DNA from: Anodontia alba
Lineage: Eukaryota; Mollusca; Bivalvia; Lucinida; Lucinidae
DNA length: 64,000 bases
Direction: 5' to 3'
Assembly: GCA_964016985.1 (NCBI GenBank)
Contig: OZ024828.1
Location: 83,964,308-84,028,307, forward strand
Shown here: positions 22,110 to 33,245 of the stretch, piece after piece
Layout: each line of letters starts with the position of its first letter
How positions within the stretch are numbered: the stretch's first letter is position 1
The notes under the pieces: generated by a model
What the model saw: the letters and a program-made list of their open reading frames with translations, nothing else
Databases searched by the model: none
What the model was told of the DNA's origin: nothing
Made by a program: the position numbers and the translations under genes

Positions 22110-22640
22110 TACTACTGACAGTTATAAGGATATGGTTCTGTGTTGTTCGTTCTATGTGGGGCTTTGTGGCTGCTGTTTTATGTCGATATTTGTTTGGTAA
22201 GTCATTACGAAAACACGCCTATTCAAATATATTGAAAATTTCAACACCAAAAAAGTGAAAGTTTTCAGATAAAAATTCTGATATTTTTCATGTTTCTGCT
22301 CAAAAGCATAGATTGTGAGTACTCGTTAGAACCGCCTCGCCGAGGCGGTTCTAACGAGTACCCACAATCTATGTTTTTGAGCAGAAATAAGAAAAATAAT
22401 GTATACCCCTGTAAACCCAAATTTTACTATATAAAAGTGGGGAATAAGTGGGTCAAAATTATATAGGTATGTTTTCGTGATGCCTCTCCGGCATCTTGAT
22501 CAGCTTGATGGGAAGAGAGAATTGATTGCCTTGTTTTTCGTTGTTTTGTTTGATTTTTAAAATCCGTTAGTTTGTTTACTGCTGTCATTGGTAGGCTACG
22601 GTCTGTGATGTGGTTCTTCCTGGACATCTGCTATTCTATT
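22110..22640 (+). repeat. Diverged Naiad-like 3' end split by an FB element
   Basis: Left part has GTTGTTCGTTCTATGTGGGG then CTTTGTGGCTGCTG. Right part has CTGCTGTCATTGGTAGGCTA then CGGTCTGTGATGTGG. The order resembles the Naiad 3' untranslated region and the relative at 9880-10200. The FB copy at 22203-22482 lies in the middle. Confidence 0.4.
22203..22482 (+). mobile_element. FB palindromic MITE, copy 10
   Basis: Complete: CATTACGAAAACACGCC to GTTTTCGTGATG, with central GAACCGCCTCGCCGAGGCGG. Confidence 0.9.
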
Positions 22641-22690
22641 TTACTTTTATAGTAAAAGATGGTACGCTTAATAAAAGCAAGATTATGATG

Positions 22691-22860
<170 letters not shown>

Positions 22861-23167
22861 CCCAATACAAATCAAACTTTACTAGTTTTGAGTATATTTA
22901 TTCTTGTGTTTCTCAGACCTTTCGCAGGAAATCGAATTACAAAATCGTAATGGACTATGCTAAACGCTGAACTGAGCTGGACGAGGCTGAATATGACCCT
23001 CACTTTTTTGCGGAACAAATCACCATTTATAAAAGCCAGTATCTCAAAACTGCGTGTGTCTTTGTCCACAGAAACAAATTCTGTATCGACATCGACGAGT
23101 CTGAGGTCAACATAAAAAATCGTATTCAGATAATCATAACGCCGATAGACACATGGACAAAATAAGG

Positions 23168-23445
23168 CATTACGAAAACATGCCTATTCAAATATACTGA
23201 AAACTTTACCATCAAAAAATGAAAATTTTCGGACAAAAAATTCCGATATTTTTCATATTTCTGCTGAAAACATAGATTGTGGGTACTCGTTAGAACCGCC
23301 TAGATGAGGCGGTTATAACGAGTACCCACAATCTATGTTTTCAGCAGAAATAAGAAAAATAATGTATACCCCTGTAAACCCCAGTTTTACTATATAAAAG
23401 TGGGGTTTAAAGGGGTCAAAATTATATAGGCATGTTTTCGTGATG
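23168..23445 (+). mobile_element. FB palindromic MITE, copy 11
   Basis: Complete: CATTACGAAAACATGCC to GTTTTCGTGATG. The hairpin has a small mismatch (CCTAGATGAGGCGG). Confidence 0.9.
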
Positions 23446-23559
23446 GAAAATTCAAACAGGTAGACATGGACCCAAAATAAACAGAGTGTAATCAGGCGTC
23501 CATTGAAAGTAAACATTACTTGGTAAACACGCTTCGCCCACCATGCTTAACAGCCTGAA

Positions 23560-23886
23560 CAGAGATTTAGGTAAATACGGGAATTAATATTTGGGGTTAA
23601 GACAGTCTGTTTACGGCTTGGCTGTGGCAAAAACATCAGAATCTGGAAACAACTACATGATATTTCCATAGAACTTCTTAAGTGTTGACACCAGTTAAGT
23701 TCTTTGGTATCCCTGAATCAACAGTCTCGTAGTGAGTAGTTTTTGTCGTTCGATGAAGTCCTTATTCTCAGGCTCTATTAACAGTGGAATGTAAACACCG
23801 TATGCTGGTGCAGCAGAAGGGATATTGCTGCACAGAAACGGAAAATTAACTAAGGAAATGTTGAAGTCTTGAAGTGAGCTTTCCAT
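23560..23886 (-). pseudogene. Penelope-type reverse transcriptase remnant
   Basis: The minus strand encodes NFPFLCSNIPSAAPAYGVYI, then FIERQKLLTTRLLIQGYQRT, and after a stop LVSTLKKFYGN. This parallels the segment after the YLDD box in the Naiad at 60-63.6 kb (NFPFLDGDVPRRTSYGVYIS.. NKALTAKLLRQGYRYFKL). It is a short decayed piece of the C-terminal thumb region from a different subfamily; no catalytic motifs remain. Confidence 0.6.
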
Positions 23887-24199
23887 TGTCGCTATAGAGG
23901 TATAAATTCAAGTATGAGGAAGAGGTTATCGTCTCAGATGTTTCTTTAATTTCAAATCACGTGGGTAGATGAATTCGAGGTATTGAGTGATTATATGGTT
24001 TCTAACTGTCAATCATTCGCAATGTATTGTAGTTGTTTAAACATACCAAGCACTCCACGGCACATCGTGTGTCTTTTAGGTGTATTACAACTTATTATTA
24101 GGGACTTAGTTTTGAAACAACTAGGACCCTACATATACAGAGAATGCAATGTCTAAAGAGAATAAAATTGTGGACAACCGCAAGTCGATTCTATCTAAG
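23887..24199. other. No gene recognised
   Basis: No domain-bearing frame or repeat seen. Confidence 0.45.
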
Positions 24200-24301
24200 C
24201 TAGCATTCTTTATAAATATACAGCGGGCCGTTATCGGCCCGTCAGCTACCCTGACGGGCCGATAACGGCCCGCTATAGATTTATGTAGAATGCTTACTGG
24301 G
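24200..24301. mobile_element. CGGGCCG palindromic MITE, copy 1
   Basis: AGCATTCT..TATAAATATA..GCGGGCCGTTATCGGCCCGT folds onto its complement on the right, ending TAGAATGCTTACTGGG. The same element, better preserved, is at 48822-48928. Confidence 0.75.
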
Positions 24302-24948
24302 ATCCTATTTTGGAGAACATTTTCTTCATCAGCTTAAGATCTAGATGTTCCGTATTCGCCGTGGATATCTAAACTGTACAAGGGGTTTTCTATGCAAATT
24401 CCTCTGTCATAACGCAATTATTTACAAGCAAAGAAACCAGACAATAATGTTGATGTTTAATTTTTACAATTGATATGATCTATTATAGGTTCTACCAAAT
24501 ATAAACACGGTACTGGTGAATACCGTATTTACCCTGTCATAAGAACGGAACGTGACAAAATGTACAAATTTATATTCTGGAATGCAACGGTGGAAACCTA
24601 CATAAAACGGGACAGTGAAAAAGATTGTTGCAAAAAGGACCCGTTTAATATATAGTCAGATGCTGTCGTTTTCCATTTTTTTTTTTTTTTTTTCTGACAA
24701 AACCAGGATAGGTTCAAGGAATAAAGCAAGAAACCAGGCATTTATATTGGCAAATTTGATGCATTACGGTATTGTCATTGTTGTGAAACTCGCGTGTAAA
24801 TACTTATAGGGTGATCAAAATATTGTGCCTGAGTATTCTCAAAACGACAATACGGTAGTACATCAAATCTGCAAATACAAGTACTTTCATCCTTGGTTAT
24901 ACTCTAAGCTTACTCTATTTTTCATCAAAACAACGAAACTAATGGTAA
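24302..24948. other. No gene recognised
   Basis: Poly(T) run near 24678-24695; no coding signal. Confidence 0.45.
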
Positions 24949-27155
24949 CAAGAGGCCCGTGGGCCACGATTCGCTCACTGGATGAAAACAGCTATTGCAT
25001 ATCTGCAAATACCATGCAACTTCTTCTAGTATTGCCAAAGCAGCTAGGACACAAATCCGACCATACCAAAAAAGGGTTAACGGTCATCCTAGTATCATCA
25101 TTTGAACAAACTTAGTACGAGCCTCCTATACTGTATACAAAGATTCAGCCTAAAAGCTTTCTTAGTTCTAGAGAAGATGGGTAGGGCAGCCATCTTGTTC
25201 AATGAGGCGGAACCATTTGACCAAATTGTCAACATCCTTTCGACAGAAGGCCCAATGTGAAATTATAAAAAAATGAGAAGAAGACGTTTAAAGATTTCGC
25301 AATTTTATACGAGTATATAGCCCAAGGCCAAGTGCAGATAACCCTAAAAAAATTACGGGATCTAAACAGTTTTTCTTCTTTAATCAACATTGTAAGTTTC
25401 AGCCATTAGTCTTTAATACATACTGAGAAAATGATTTTTCAACATTTTCCCCATACACATGTATGGGCGAAAATTTGACCTTGCCGTAAGAAGGTCAAAG
25501 GTCAATCCACGACCATCTTTTGAACAAAATTGGTAGACCTTGAGTCCCCAATGCTATATACTAAGATTCAGCTTCAAAGCTTTCTTGTTTCTGGAGAGGA
25601 AGCTTTTTAAGTGTTTTACCATAAATCGGCATGACGGCCGTCTTGTTCAATGGCGCGGAACCATTCAAACATATTGTCAATACCCTTTCGACAGAAGGCT
25701 CAATGTGAAATCTGGTGAAAATTGCTCGCGCGGTTTCAGAGAAGACATTTAAAAATTACACAATTTTATACATGTATATAGTCCAGGCGCTAGGTCAGAT
25801 AGCCCCAGAGGACAAATTTTGATTGTAACTAGGAAAGTTTACTGCTTTAAAGGCTCCATATTCCTGAAAAAATAGACAATTTATCCAAGAAAGTTTTGAT
25901 AAATTGATATTTGGTATTCATACGATCATAAAATGTGACACCTGACGGCCTGTAAAGTTTCAGTTAGTCTCTCGTTTTTGAAGTGGATCAAAAAAGAAAT
26001 GATTTTTTATCGTACCTCTGAATTAATGTTGCCAACATTAATTCAGAGATACGATAAAAAATAATTTCATTTCGACCCAGTTCAAGAACGTTAATTCAGA
26101 GATACGATAAAAAATCATATTATTTTGATTCAGTTCAAAAGGAGAGACTAACTGAAATTTTACAGGTGTCAGGTGCCACATTTTATGATTGTATTAATGT
26201 TTTTTTAAAACTTCCTTGAATAGTAAAATGTCTATTTCTGAGGAATATGGAGCCTTTAATCATACATTAAAAATTTCAGCCAATTATCGATAAACTTTGA
26301 GAAAATAACTTTTTAACATTTACCTCATACAAATATATGGAGGCGCAAATTTGACCTTACTCTAAAAAGGTCATCCTATGGACATCATTAGAACAAATTT
26401 GGTAGACCCTATGCTATATACATAGATTTAGTCTCAAAGCTTTCTTGGTTCTGGAGAAGAAGATTTTAAGTGTTTTTACCATATATGGGCATGACGGCTA
26501 TCTAGTTCAATGGTGGGGAACCACTGGAACAAATTGTCAGCATCCTTTCAACAGAAGGCCCCATATGAAATCTGGTGAAAATTGCTCAAGCAATTTCAGA
26601 GAAGAAGACATTTAAATATTATACAATTTTATATAGCCCAGGAGCAAGGGCAGATAACCCACAGGGGGACAACATTTTGATTGTAACTTAAAAGTTTTAC
26701 TACTTTTATCATACATTTTAGGTTTCAGCCATTAGTCTTTAATATATTTTAAGAAAATGACTTTTCAACATTTTCCACATATAAATGTATAGGGACGCAA
26801 ATTTGACCTTGCCATAAAAAGGTCAAAGGTCAACCTACGGTCTTTATTGGTATAAACTTGGTAGACCTTGAGTCCTTGATGCTCTTTACCATGATTCAGC
26901 CCAAAAGCATTCTTGGTTCTGGAGAAGAAGACTTTTAAGTGTTTCTACCATATATGGGCATTGCGGCCATCTTAGTAATGAACCTTGACCATTTGAACAA
27001 ATTTTCACTTCCCCTTCAACAGAAGGTTTTAAATGAAGTTTGAAGAAAATTGGCCCTGGGGTTACAGAGGAGAAGTCATTGAAAGATGTGGACGGACGAC
27101 GACGGACGGCAAGTGATCACAATAGCTCATCCCGAGCCTTCAGCTCAGATGATCT
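24949..27155 (+). mobile_element. Monomer-array element 2 (ACAAGAGGCCCGTGGGCC type)
   Basis: Starts ACAAGAGGCCCGTGGGCC then GATTCGCTCACTGGATGAA. It contains about four monomers of about 450 bp with the same blocks as array 1 (TTGACCTTGCC, GGTCAAAGGTCA, TTCTGGAGAAGAAG, ATATATGGGCATGACGG). It ends with GACGGACGACGACGGACGGC and AGCTCATCCCGAGCC. A 405 bp TTAA-flanked MITE (25851-26255) is inserted between the second and third monomers. Confidence 0.7.
25851..26255. mobile_element. PiggyBac-type MITE with TTAA target duplication
   Basis: TTAA (25847-25850) precedes AGGCTCCATATTCC and TTAA (26256-26259) follows the inverted copy GGAATATGGAGCCT. Inner palindromes include TTTTTTATCGTACCTCTGAA against TTCAGAGATACGATAAAAAA, the latter present twice. 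TTAA duplication is diagnostic of piggyBac-like elements. It has no coding capacity. Confidence 0.85.
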
Positions 27156-27687
27156 AAAAATGACTAACCGATTCAAACAGGCCCTTTTCGCAAAAATCTA
27201 TAGTCTTTTTTACTGTTTGTATGACGTAGCCCCCCTTCCCCACCCCTAGGTAGGGAGGTGGTTGAGTAAGGCAAAGGTGCCGTGTATCTTACGTCATCGG
27301 GGCATCTAACTGGGATTAGCTTATACAGCTGGGCAAGGCCTGCTATCCTTGCAACAGGTGAGGGTAGAGGGAGAATGTTTTTATTTCTTCTGTTTCTTCA
27401 CTTTCATTCATTTTTCTCTTTCTCCCCTGTCCCTCTCATTCATTTCCTCTACTATCTCATCTATCTATCGTCTCCCTTTCACTGGGAAAATGACCAAATG
27501 ACCCATATGGGTTGACGTGTCGTTAAAGTCTGACACAATCAAAACCCCCTTGGTAGGTTGTTTATGTGACATTGAGAGTGGAAAACACTTCATCTTTTTG
27601 ATAGATAATGTTTTGAAGTGGTTAAAACAACGACTGAGAATCTTATCGTACATACTGTATTCACCCTACATATTCGGACAGGTCCCA
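27156..27687. repeat. SINE-like fragment and pyrimidine-rich spacer
   Basis: GGCAAGGCCTGCTATCCTTG then CAACAGGTGAGGGTAG (about 27333-27370) and CATATGGGTTGACGTGTCGT then TAAAG (27504-27528) resemble internal and 3' parts of molluscan SINEs. The spacer between them is CT-rich. No complete head was found. Confidence 0.4.
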
Positions 27688-27740
27688 GCAAACCGTGTAG
27701 AACCAGACCAGGGCGTCTGATCTGGTTCTATACTGTTTGC
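27688..27740. repeat. GATCAGACGC-family hairpin
   Basis: AGCAAACCGTGTAGAACCAG, then GGGCGTCTGATCTGGTTCTA and TACTGTTTGC. Confidence 0.65.
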
Positions 27741-28019
27741 CGACCATCCAGCAGTTTTCTGACACATTCAAAGAATGACAGAATGACAAGGAGGTAAGGT
27801 GTCTTAAAATTTAGAGTAAATACGCTAATCTATAAACGAAAATATGTACCTAATCATAATCCAACAATTATAGTCATCAATCTTCAAAATAAGTCATTTG
27901 CATTAAAAAATAAACAGAAAAAAGTCTTAACTGTATTGTCAATAAAGTTCGTCTCATTTCACATTGGTATACTGTACTTACATTATCAGCTCTACAAAAC
28001 ATGACTGTATTTATAAATA

Positions 28020-28342
28020 CAGTCGACTCTCGTTATCTCGAATTCCAAGGGACTCTCTGAAATACTTCGAGATATCCGTACATCGACATATTAGATTTGC
28101 AGAATTGAGGAAAACTAATTCGAGTAGCCCCATTTCACAAATATATATGTTTCTTGAAGTTAGAGATATATTAAAAATATTGTGGAAAAGAGGAGAAATT
28201 GCTCCTTAGGAGCAATTTCTCCTCTTTTCCACAATATTTTTTACCTGTTGTTAGATTTTAATGTTTAGGCAGGGACCAGATTTTCACTTCGAGATAAGCG
28301 GTTATTCGAGATAAGCGAGGTCGAGATAGCGAGAGTCAACTG
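28020..28342. mobile_element. Pogo/Tigger-like MITE with TA duplication
   Basis: TA then CAGTCGACTCTCGTTATCTC at the left; the right end GAGATAGCGAGAGTCAACTG is followed by TA. Tandem TTCGAGATA motifs near both ends and CAGT/ACTG termini are typical of Tc1/mariner-pogo elements. The middle holds a perfect palindrome (GAGGAGAAATTGCTCC and complement, about 28191-28224). A solo end lies at 49055-49093. Confidence 0.8.
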
Positions 28343-28439
28343 TACTATAGAAAGACCAAATTGACCTGCCTCTTTGACCTTTACATTTAATAATAATGAG
28401 GATACATCCACTATACAAGTTCGACGTGAGATATATATA

Positions 28440-29129
28440 TTCGCTCACATGTACAGTAATGGGCATCTCCTTCGCAGCCAGTGTCCTGATTTCAAAGTAA
28501 TTTTACAGATGTGTTCCTCTTATGGCCCTTTACTAAAATTGCTAAAAAGTTCTGCTCGGCTGAACAAAATGGCCCCAGAGCTAAAATAGAAAACAAAAAC
28601 ACAACTTTAAACATCTTCTCCTTGGCCAATGGCCTGATTTCAAACGATTTCACAGAAATGTTCCTCTTACCCCCCCCCCCCCCCACCCCCTCACCCCCCT
28701 TTACCAAAATTGCCAAAATGGTTCTTCTCTGCTGATCAAAATGGTCACCAGAGCTAAAAATAGAAAAGCCTTTAAACGACATCTCCGTGGCCAGTGGCAA
28801 GATTTCAAAATAATTTCACATCAATGTCTCCCTTTGCCAAAATTGCTAAAATGGTTCTGCTCTACTAAACAAAATGGTTGCCAGAGCTAAAGATAGAAAA
28901 GAAAACCTTTAAGGGCAGGGTAAATAGATGAACCAAATGACTTCTGAAAACTATCCGAACTTTATTTTACTTATGGCGTTTTGAAATTTTCAGCATTTTA
29001 ACCTTGAAAGCAAGATATCTCAAAAACTGTTTAAGCCATTGCCACTGGAAAAATGTTGCATGCCATCTGCATATCATCAGTAGCGGTTTCACTCAGGTGA
29101 GCGAGTTGTGGCCCATGGGCCTCTTGTAA
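28440..29129 (-). mobile_element. Monomer-array element, inverted
   Basis: At least three ~170 bp units carry AAATTGCTAAAA, AACAAAATGG, CCAGAGCTAAA and ATTTCAAA. They are in reverse orientation to array 3 and terminate in CTCAGGTGAGCGAGTTGTGG then CCCATGGGCCTCTTGT, the exact inverted counterpart of the array start. A poly(C) tract lies at 28671-28684. Confidence 0.65.
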
Positions 29130-29376
29130 TTATCTAAAATTCAGAGAATGCACAAATGAGTGACAAATGGTGGTGTGGCATCATTGTTCTAAGAAGGTGT
29201 CAAAAGCAACGTCATGAAGTGAAAATCTGGTCCCTGCCTAAACATGAACATCTAACAACAGGTAAAACATACCCATGGGCCTCTTGTTATTATCTAAAAT
29301 TCAGAGAAATGCACAAATGTGTGACAAATGGTCGTGTGACATCATTGTTCTAAGAACTTGTCAAAAGCAGCGTCAT
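29117..29376. repeat. Direct duplication of ~100 bp
   Basis: GGGCCTCTTGTAATTATCTA.. to AAGCAACGTCATG (29117-29216) is repeated at 29277-29376 with few differences. The 48 bp between them (29219-29266) is an inverted copy of 28243-28290 from inside the pogo-like MITE. Confidence 0.75.
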
Positions 29377-30101
29377 GTACGGTAACATTCGATTGTATTC
29401 GAGTAAGCGTTCAATATCAAGTAAGCGTGCCGATATCGAGTGATATCTGCAAGATGGCTCCTTTTCATCGCACACTTGTAACCATTCAATATATAAATAG
29501 CTATCCAATAAAGACTAATATTTTGCTTCGTGTTACTACGTCAAATATGCGCTCGAAGAAAAAACAAACAATGTTTGAAGGCGTCGTTATAGGTAAAAAA
29601 ATCTTCATGAATAAGCACGTGATCACTGATAGCTACTTTATAGACGAATGAAGGCGTTAATCAGTCGTATTTTCCAATGTGGAAAACTGTGTCAGCATTT
29701 CTATACTGTTCCTCTAAAGGGATTTACAAAGTATTACCATGTGCAAGACTTTTTTCGGCCACTGATGAATAGTGAATGTCCAGATTATCCTGGGCACCCT
29801 CACCTTCTAATCAGATCTTGGCTATTCGTTCACGGAAACATTTGGAACTATTATAAATACATCAACTTAAGTAAAAGCGCCGGTAAGATTTTGCGCATTG
29901 GATTCCACAAACATTTCACACATAGTCGTAAAAGATATTTTCACTTGACATGGCATATGTGATAAAAATAAATTAGCAAGTCTTAAGTACTTAATAACAA
30001 AAATCATTAGTGTCCAAATGATATGATGCAAATAGCATGGTTCCATAATTATAGATATTACGGTTATCAAAATTGATATGTTTTTGTTACTTATCCAAAC
30101 G
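29377..30101. other. No gene recognised
   Basis: Two open frames of about 100 codons (29358-29651 and 29648-29962, plus strand) have no recognisable motif. I do not call them genes. Confidence 0.4.
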
Positions 30102-30169
30102 ACATATAATGTGGGCTCTCATTAGAAGCGCCTCTGAGAGGCGCTTCTAATGAGTACCCCATCATATGT
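30102..30169. repeat. FB-related short hairpin
   Basis: ACATATAATGTGGGCTCTCA, then TTAGAAGCGCCTC and its complement, ending TAATGAGTACCCCATCATAT. Resembles the central hairpin of FB without the arms. Confidence 0.55.
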
Positions 30170-30344
30170 TTGTTTTTGGCAAAACAAAAAATTATTAAGA
30201 GTGTTGGTTGCAAAAAATCTCTTATCAAGAGTTTTGCATGCGAACTACACGTTTTATATTGGTGTGTTAAGAATCATATTTGGCCACGCTCGGATGGGTC
30301 AAACCATTCACTTTGTTTGTTATACCTTATAAATCGTTCAAAAT

Positions 30345-31095
30345 AAGACTTTGGAAGAAAAATATAATCTTGTCCGGTTGCTTGAGTCTGCTGATTCCTA
30401 GCCCAGCTGTATGACGTCAAATAAAAATTGAAACTAGAAGTCACAGATCAACGGACAAGGTTACATAGACGTGTGATAGGCATATGTAGTATAGGCCGAA
30501 CAATCAGGGCCCAGTTGTTCAAAACAAACGATGTAGTTAGTTAACATACCGTTAAATCTTTGATCATCAAGTATGGCATATACGCGTATATTTTTGCTGA
30601 AAAAAATGTGATTAGCTGCTATTCACATTTAAAAAAAAATACCTGTGAATTAGATATTGTACTTACTAAAACAGTTAACATTTTGACCACTAACGAGCTC
30701 GTTAAGCTAACGACGCTTTGAACAACTGGGCTCTGACCTGTAATCTTTCTACTATAGGAATAATATAATCTTGTCTGGTTGCCTAAGTCTTCCGGTTCCT
30801 AGCCCAGCTGTATGACGTCAAATAAAAAATGAAACCAGAAGTCACAGGCCAACGGACAAGGTTACATAGACATGTGTTAGGCATATGTAGTATAGACCGA
30901 GCAATCTGACCTGTAATCTTTCTACTATATGAATAATATAATCATGTCTGGTTGCTTGAGTCTGCTGATTCCCAGCATTGATGTATTACGTCAAATAAAA
31001 AATTGAAACCAGAAGTCACAGGTCAACGGACAAGGTTACATAGACATGTGATGGGCATATGTAGTATAGACCAAGCAATCTGACCTGTCGTTTTG
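30345..31095 (+). repeat. 173 bp satellite, three monomers
   Basis: Each monomer contains AATATAATCTTGTCTGGTTG, TGTATGACGTCAAATAAAAA, AGAAGTCACAGGTCAACGGA then CAAGGTTACATAGAC, and AATCTGACCTGTAATC. Monomers two and three begin 173 bp apart (30759 and 30932). The first is separated from the second by a GGGCCCAG MITE. Confidence 0.85.
30507..30731. mobile_element. GGGCCCAGTTG palindromic MITE, copy 2
   Basis: Same termini as 2591-2817. It interrupts the satellite motif CAATCTGACCTG, giving a filled and empty site pair within 200 bp. The flanks read CAATCA and TCTGACC, suggesting a short (about 3 bp) duplication. Confidence 0.8.
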
Positions 31096-31146
31096 ACCTT
31101 TGACTGTAATACGTAATAATAAATTTTCGTTAACTGTGTATACAGG

Positions 31147-31556
31147 ACTGAGTTCTGCGAAACGAATTTTTATGTGTTTCTGTATTAAGAGTAGCATTGG
31201 GACCCAGGGTGAAGTTAGCTATCTGTAAAAGTGCTTTAAACCCCCCGGTGGTTTACTCTACTGACCGTTCTAAGGCGGTGGTCCCGGTGTTAGTCTTATT
31301 CTTTATTGCTTTGTGGTTTATTCTACGAGGCGATTTGTTGTATGTCTTTCCGTGTGTCATTTTGTTCTTGTGTTTTTCAGTCCTTTTAGTATTGCGATTA
31401 CCTCGCTTGGGGAAGAGAGAGCTAATCTTAGTGCTTTTCGTACGTTTGTTCGATTTGTGCTTGTTTGGATTTGTCGGTTTCCTCTTCCTCTTGGGGCCTG
31501 GGAAGGGCTGCGGTTTGTAATTGTGGCACTCCCTGGACTTTTCTCTTACCTTTTTT
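31147..31556 (+). mobile_element. 5'-truncated Naiad retroelement, 3' end
   Basis: From the GACTGAGTT..CGAACCGAATTTTTATG-like region through GGTGGTCCCGGTGTTAGTCT, then TTTCAGTCCTTTTAGTATTG, to the GGACTTTTCTCTTACCTTTT terminus. Over 90 per cent identical by eye to 63750-64000 plus 59823-60012. Confidence 0.85.
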
Positions 31557-32109
31557 TCTACAACGCGAGTAATTTGCTTGCGCTCGACCGATTGGTACCC
31601 AGCTTGACATATTGATACATAAATTGGTATCTATAAAATTGGCGCTCGTGAGCATCCACGTTGTTGAACTCTGTACAGGTATTAGGGTACAGTGAACTAA
31701 TTATTTTTCCCATGGAGCTCCTTAGTAATTCCACCCTTTTTGGTGGTTAAGAGTTCATTTCAGGGTATGGCTGGGCTTCCAAATTCTGTTTAATTCAACG
31801 ACCAGGCTTAGCACAGCAAAATAAATAAAGAAAAACACCACTGTCACCAGCATTCTCTGGGACTTTTTGGAGGCTGAATGTAGCAAGCCCTCAATTGGCA
31901 GGTGAAAATTGAAACTTTGCAATTTCATCGCTTCTTATTTTGGCTCCAGCAAACACAAACAGGAACATTTATTTCTTTGAAACAATCTGAAAATTAGACA
32001 TAAACATTATCCACCAATCACAGGTCGCCTTACACAAAATAGCTATCTCGCGCTTCTCTAAACGTTTTTGCACCGATCAGCAGTCCTGTCACAATTGGTT
32101 CCCTTTTAA

Positions 32110-32141
<32 letters not shown>
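31557..32141. other. No gene recognised
   Basis: Ends in a poly(T) tract at about 32117-32141. Confidence 0.45.
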
Positions 32142-32146
<5 letters not shown>

Positions 32147-33245
32147 TTAGCTCTGACCGCCATTTTGTTCAGCCAAGCGGAGCCATTTTAGTAATTTTGA
32201 TTGAGGGCCATTGGTGGAATACTTCTGTGCAAATACGTAGGTCCATCATTTTAGCAATTTTGGTAGATCTCCTGTCCCAGAGGATTTGTGTAAAGATAAG
32301 GCCCCAGGGCTTATTTGGTTCCGGAGAAGAAGATTTTTAAAGGTTTTTACCATATATAGGCATGGCAGCCAGCTTAGTCAGTGGACCGCGACCATTTTAG
32401 CAATTTTTCTTTCCGTAACCTAAGAAGGCTTCACATGAAATTTGAGCAACATTGGCCCAGAGGCTTCAGAGGAGAAGTCATTTGTAATTCTCAACATTTT
32501 TTCCAATACAAACGTATGGTGCCCATACAAATGCATAGGGAAGCAAGCTTGACCTCGCCGTAAAAAGATCAAACGTCAATGTACGGCCATCATTTTAGCA
32601 ACTTTGGTAGACCTCCCGTCTCTGATGATTTGTGCAAAGATTCAGCCCCAAGGCATCCTCTGTTCTGAAAAAGAAGATTTTTAAAGGTTTTTACCATATA
32701 TGGGCATGGCGGCCATCTTGGTTAATAGACCACGACCATTTTAGCAACTTTTCGTTTCCAAACCTAAGGAGGCTCCACATGAAAATTGTGCAACACTGGC
32801 CAAAAGGTTTCGGAGAAGAAGTCATTTTTCCCATACAAATGTATGGTGCCCATACAAATACATAGGGAAGCACACTTGACCTCGCCGTAAAGAGGTCAAA
32901 CGTCAATGTACAAAAATTATTTTAGCAACTTTGAAAGACCTCTCGTCCCCGATCACTTGTGCAAAGATACAGCCCTAAGGCATCCTCGGTTCTGGAGAAG
33001 AAGATTTTTAAAGGTTTTTACCATATATGGGCATGGCGGCCATCTTGGTCAACGGACCGCAACCATTTTAGCAATTTTTCGTTCCCATAAGCTAAGTAGG
33101 TTCCATATGCAATTTGAGCAAAATTGGCCCAGAGGCTTCAGAGGAGAAGTCGTTTGAAAATGTTAACGGACGGACGGAAGCACGGATGGACGGACGGACG
33201 AAAAGTGATCACAATAGCTCATCCTGAGCATAGCTCAGGTGAGCT
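32142..33245 (+). mobile_element. Monomer-array element 3
   Basis: Two and a half monomers of about 350 bp: GACCTCGCCGTAAA.AGATCAAACGTCAAT, TTTAGCAACTTTG.TAGACCTC.CGTC, GTTCTGGAGAAGAAGATTTT then TAAAGGTTTTTACCATATAT. It ends with GACGGACGGAAGCACGGATG and CTCATCCTGAGCATAGCTCA then GGTGAGC. The 5' start is lost in the poly(T) tract. It is a different subfamily from arrays 1 and 2. Confidence 0.7.

Noticed and set aside
29358..29962. Two adjacent ~100-codon frames
   Set aside because: No homology pattern recognised, no splice or start context, and AT-rich codon use like the surroundings.
31197..31520. Hydrophobic frame resembling a membrane protein (LLYVFPCVILFLCFSVLLVL)
   Set aside because: Also the Naiad 3' untranslated region. 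The frame is open in several copies, but it lies after the stop codon and has no start or domain logic. Selection on it was not testable here.
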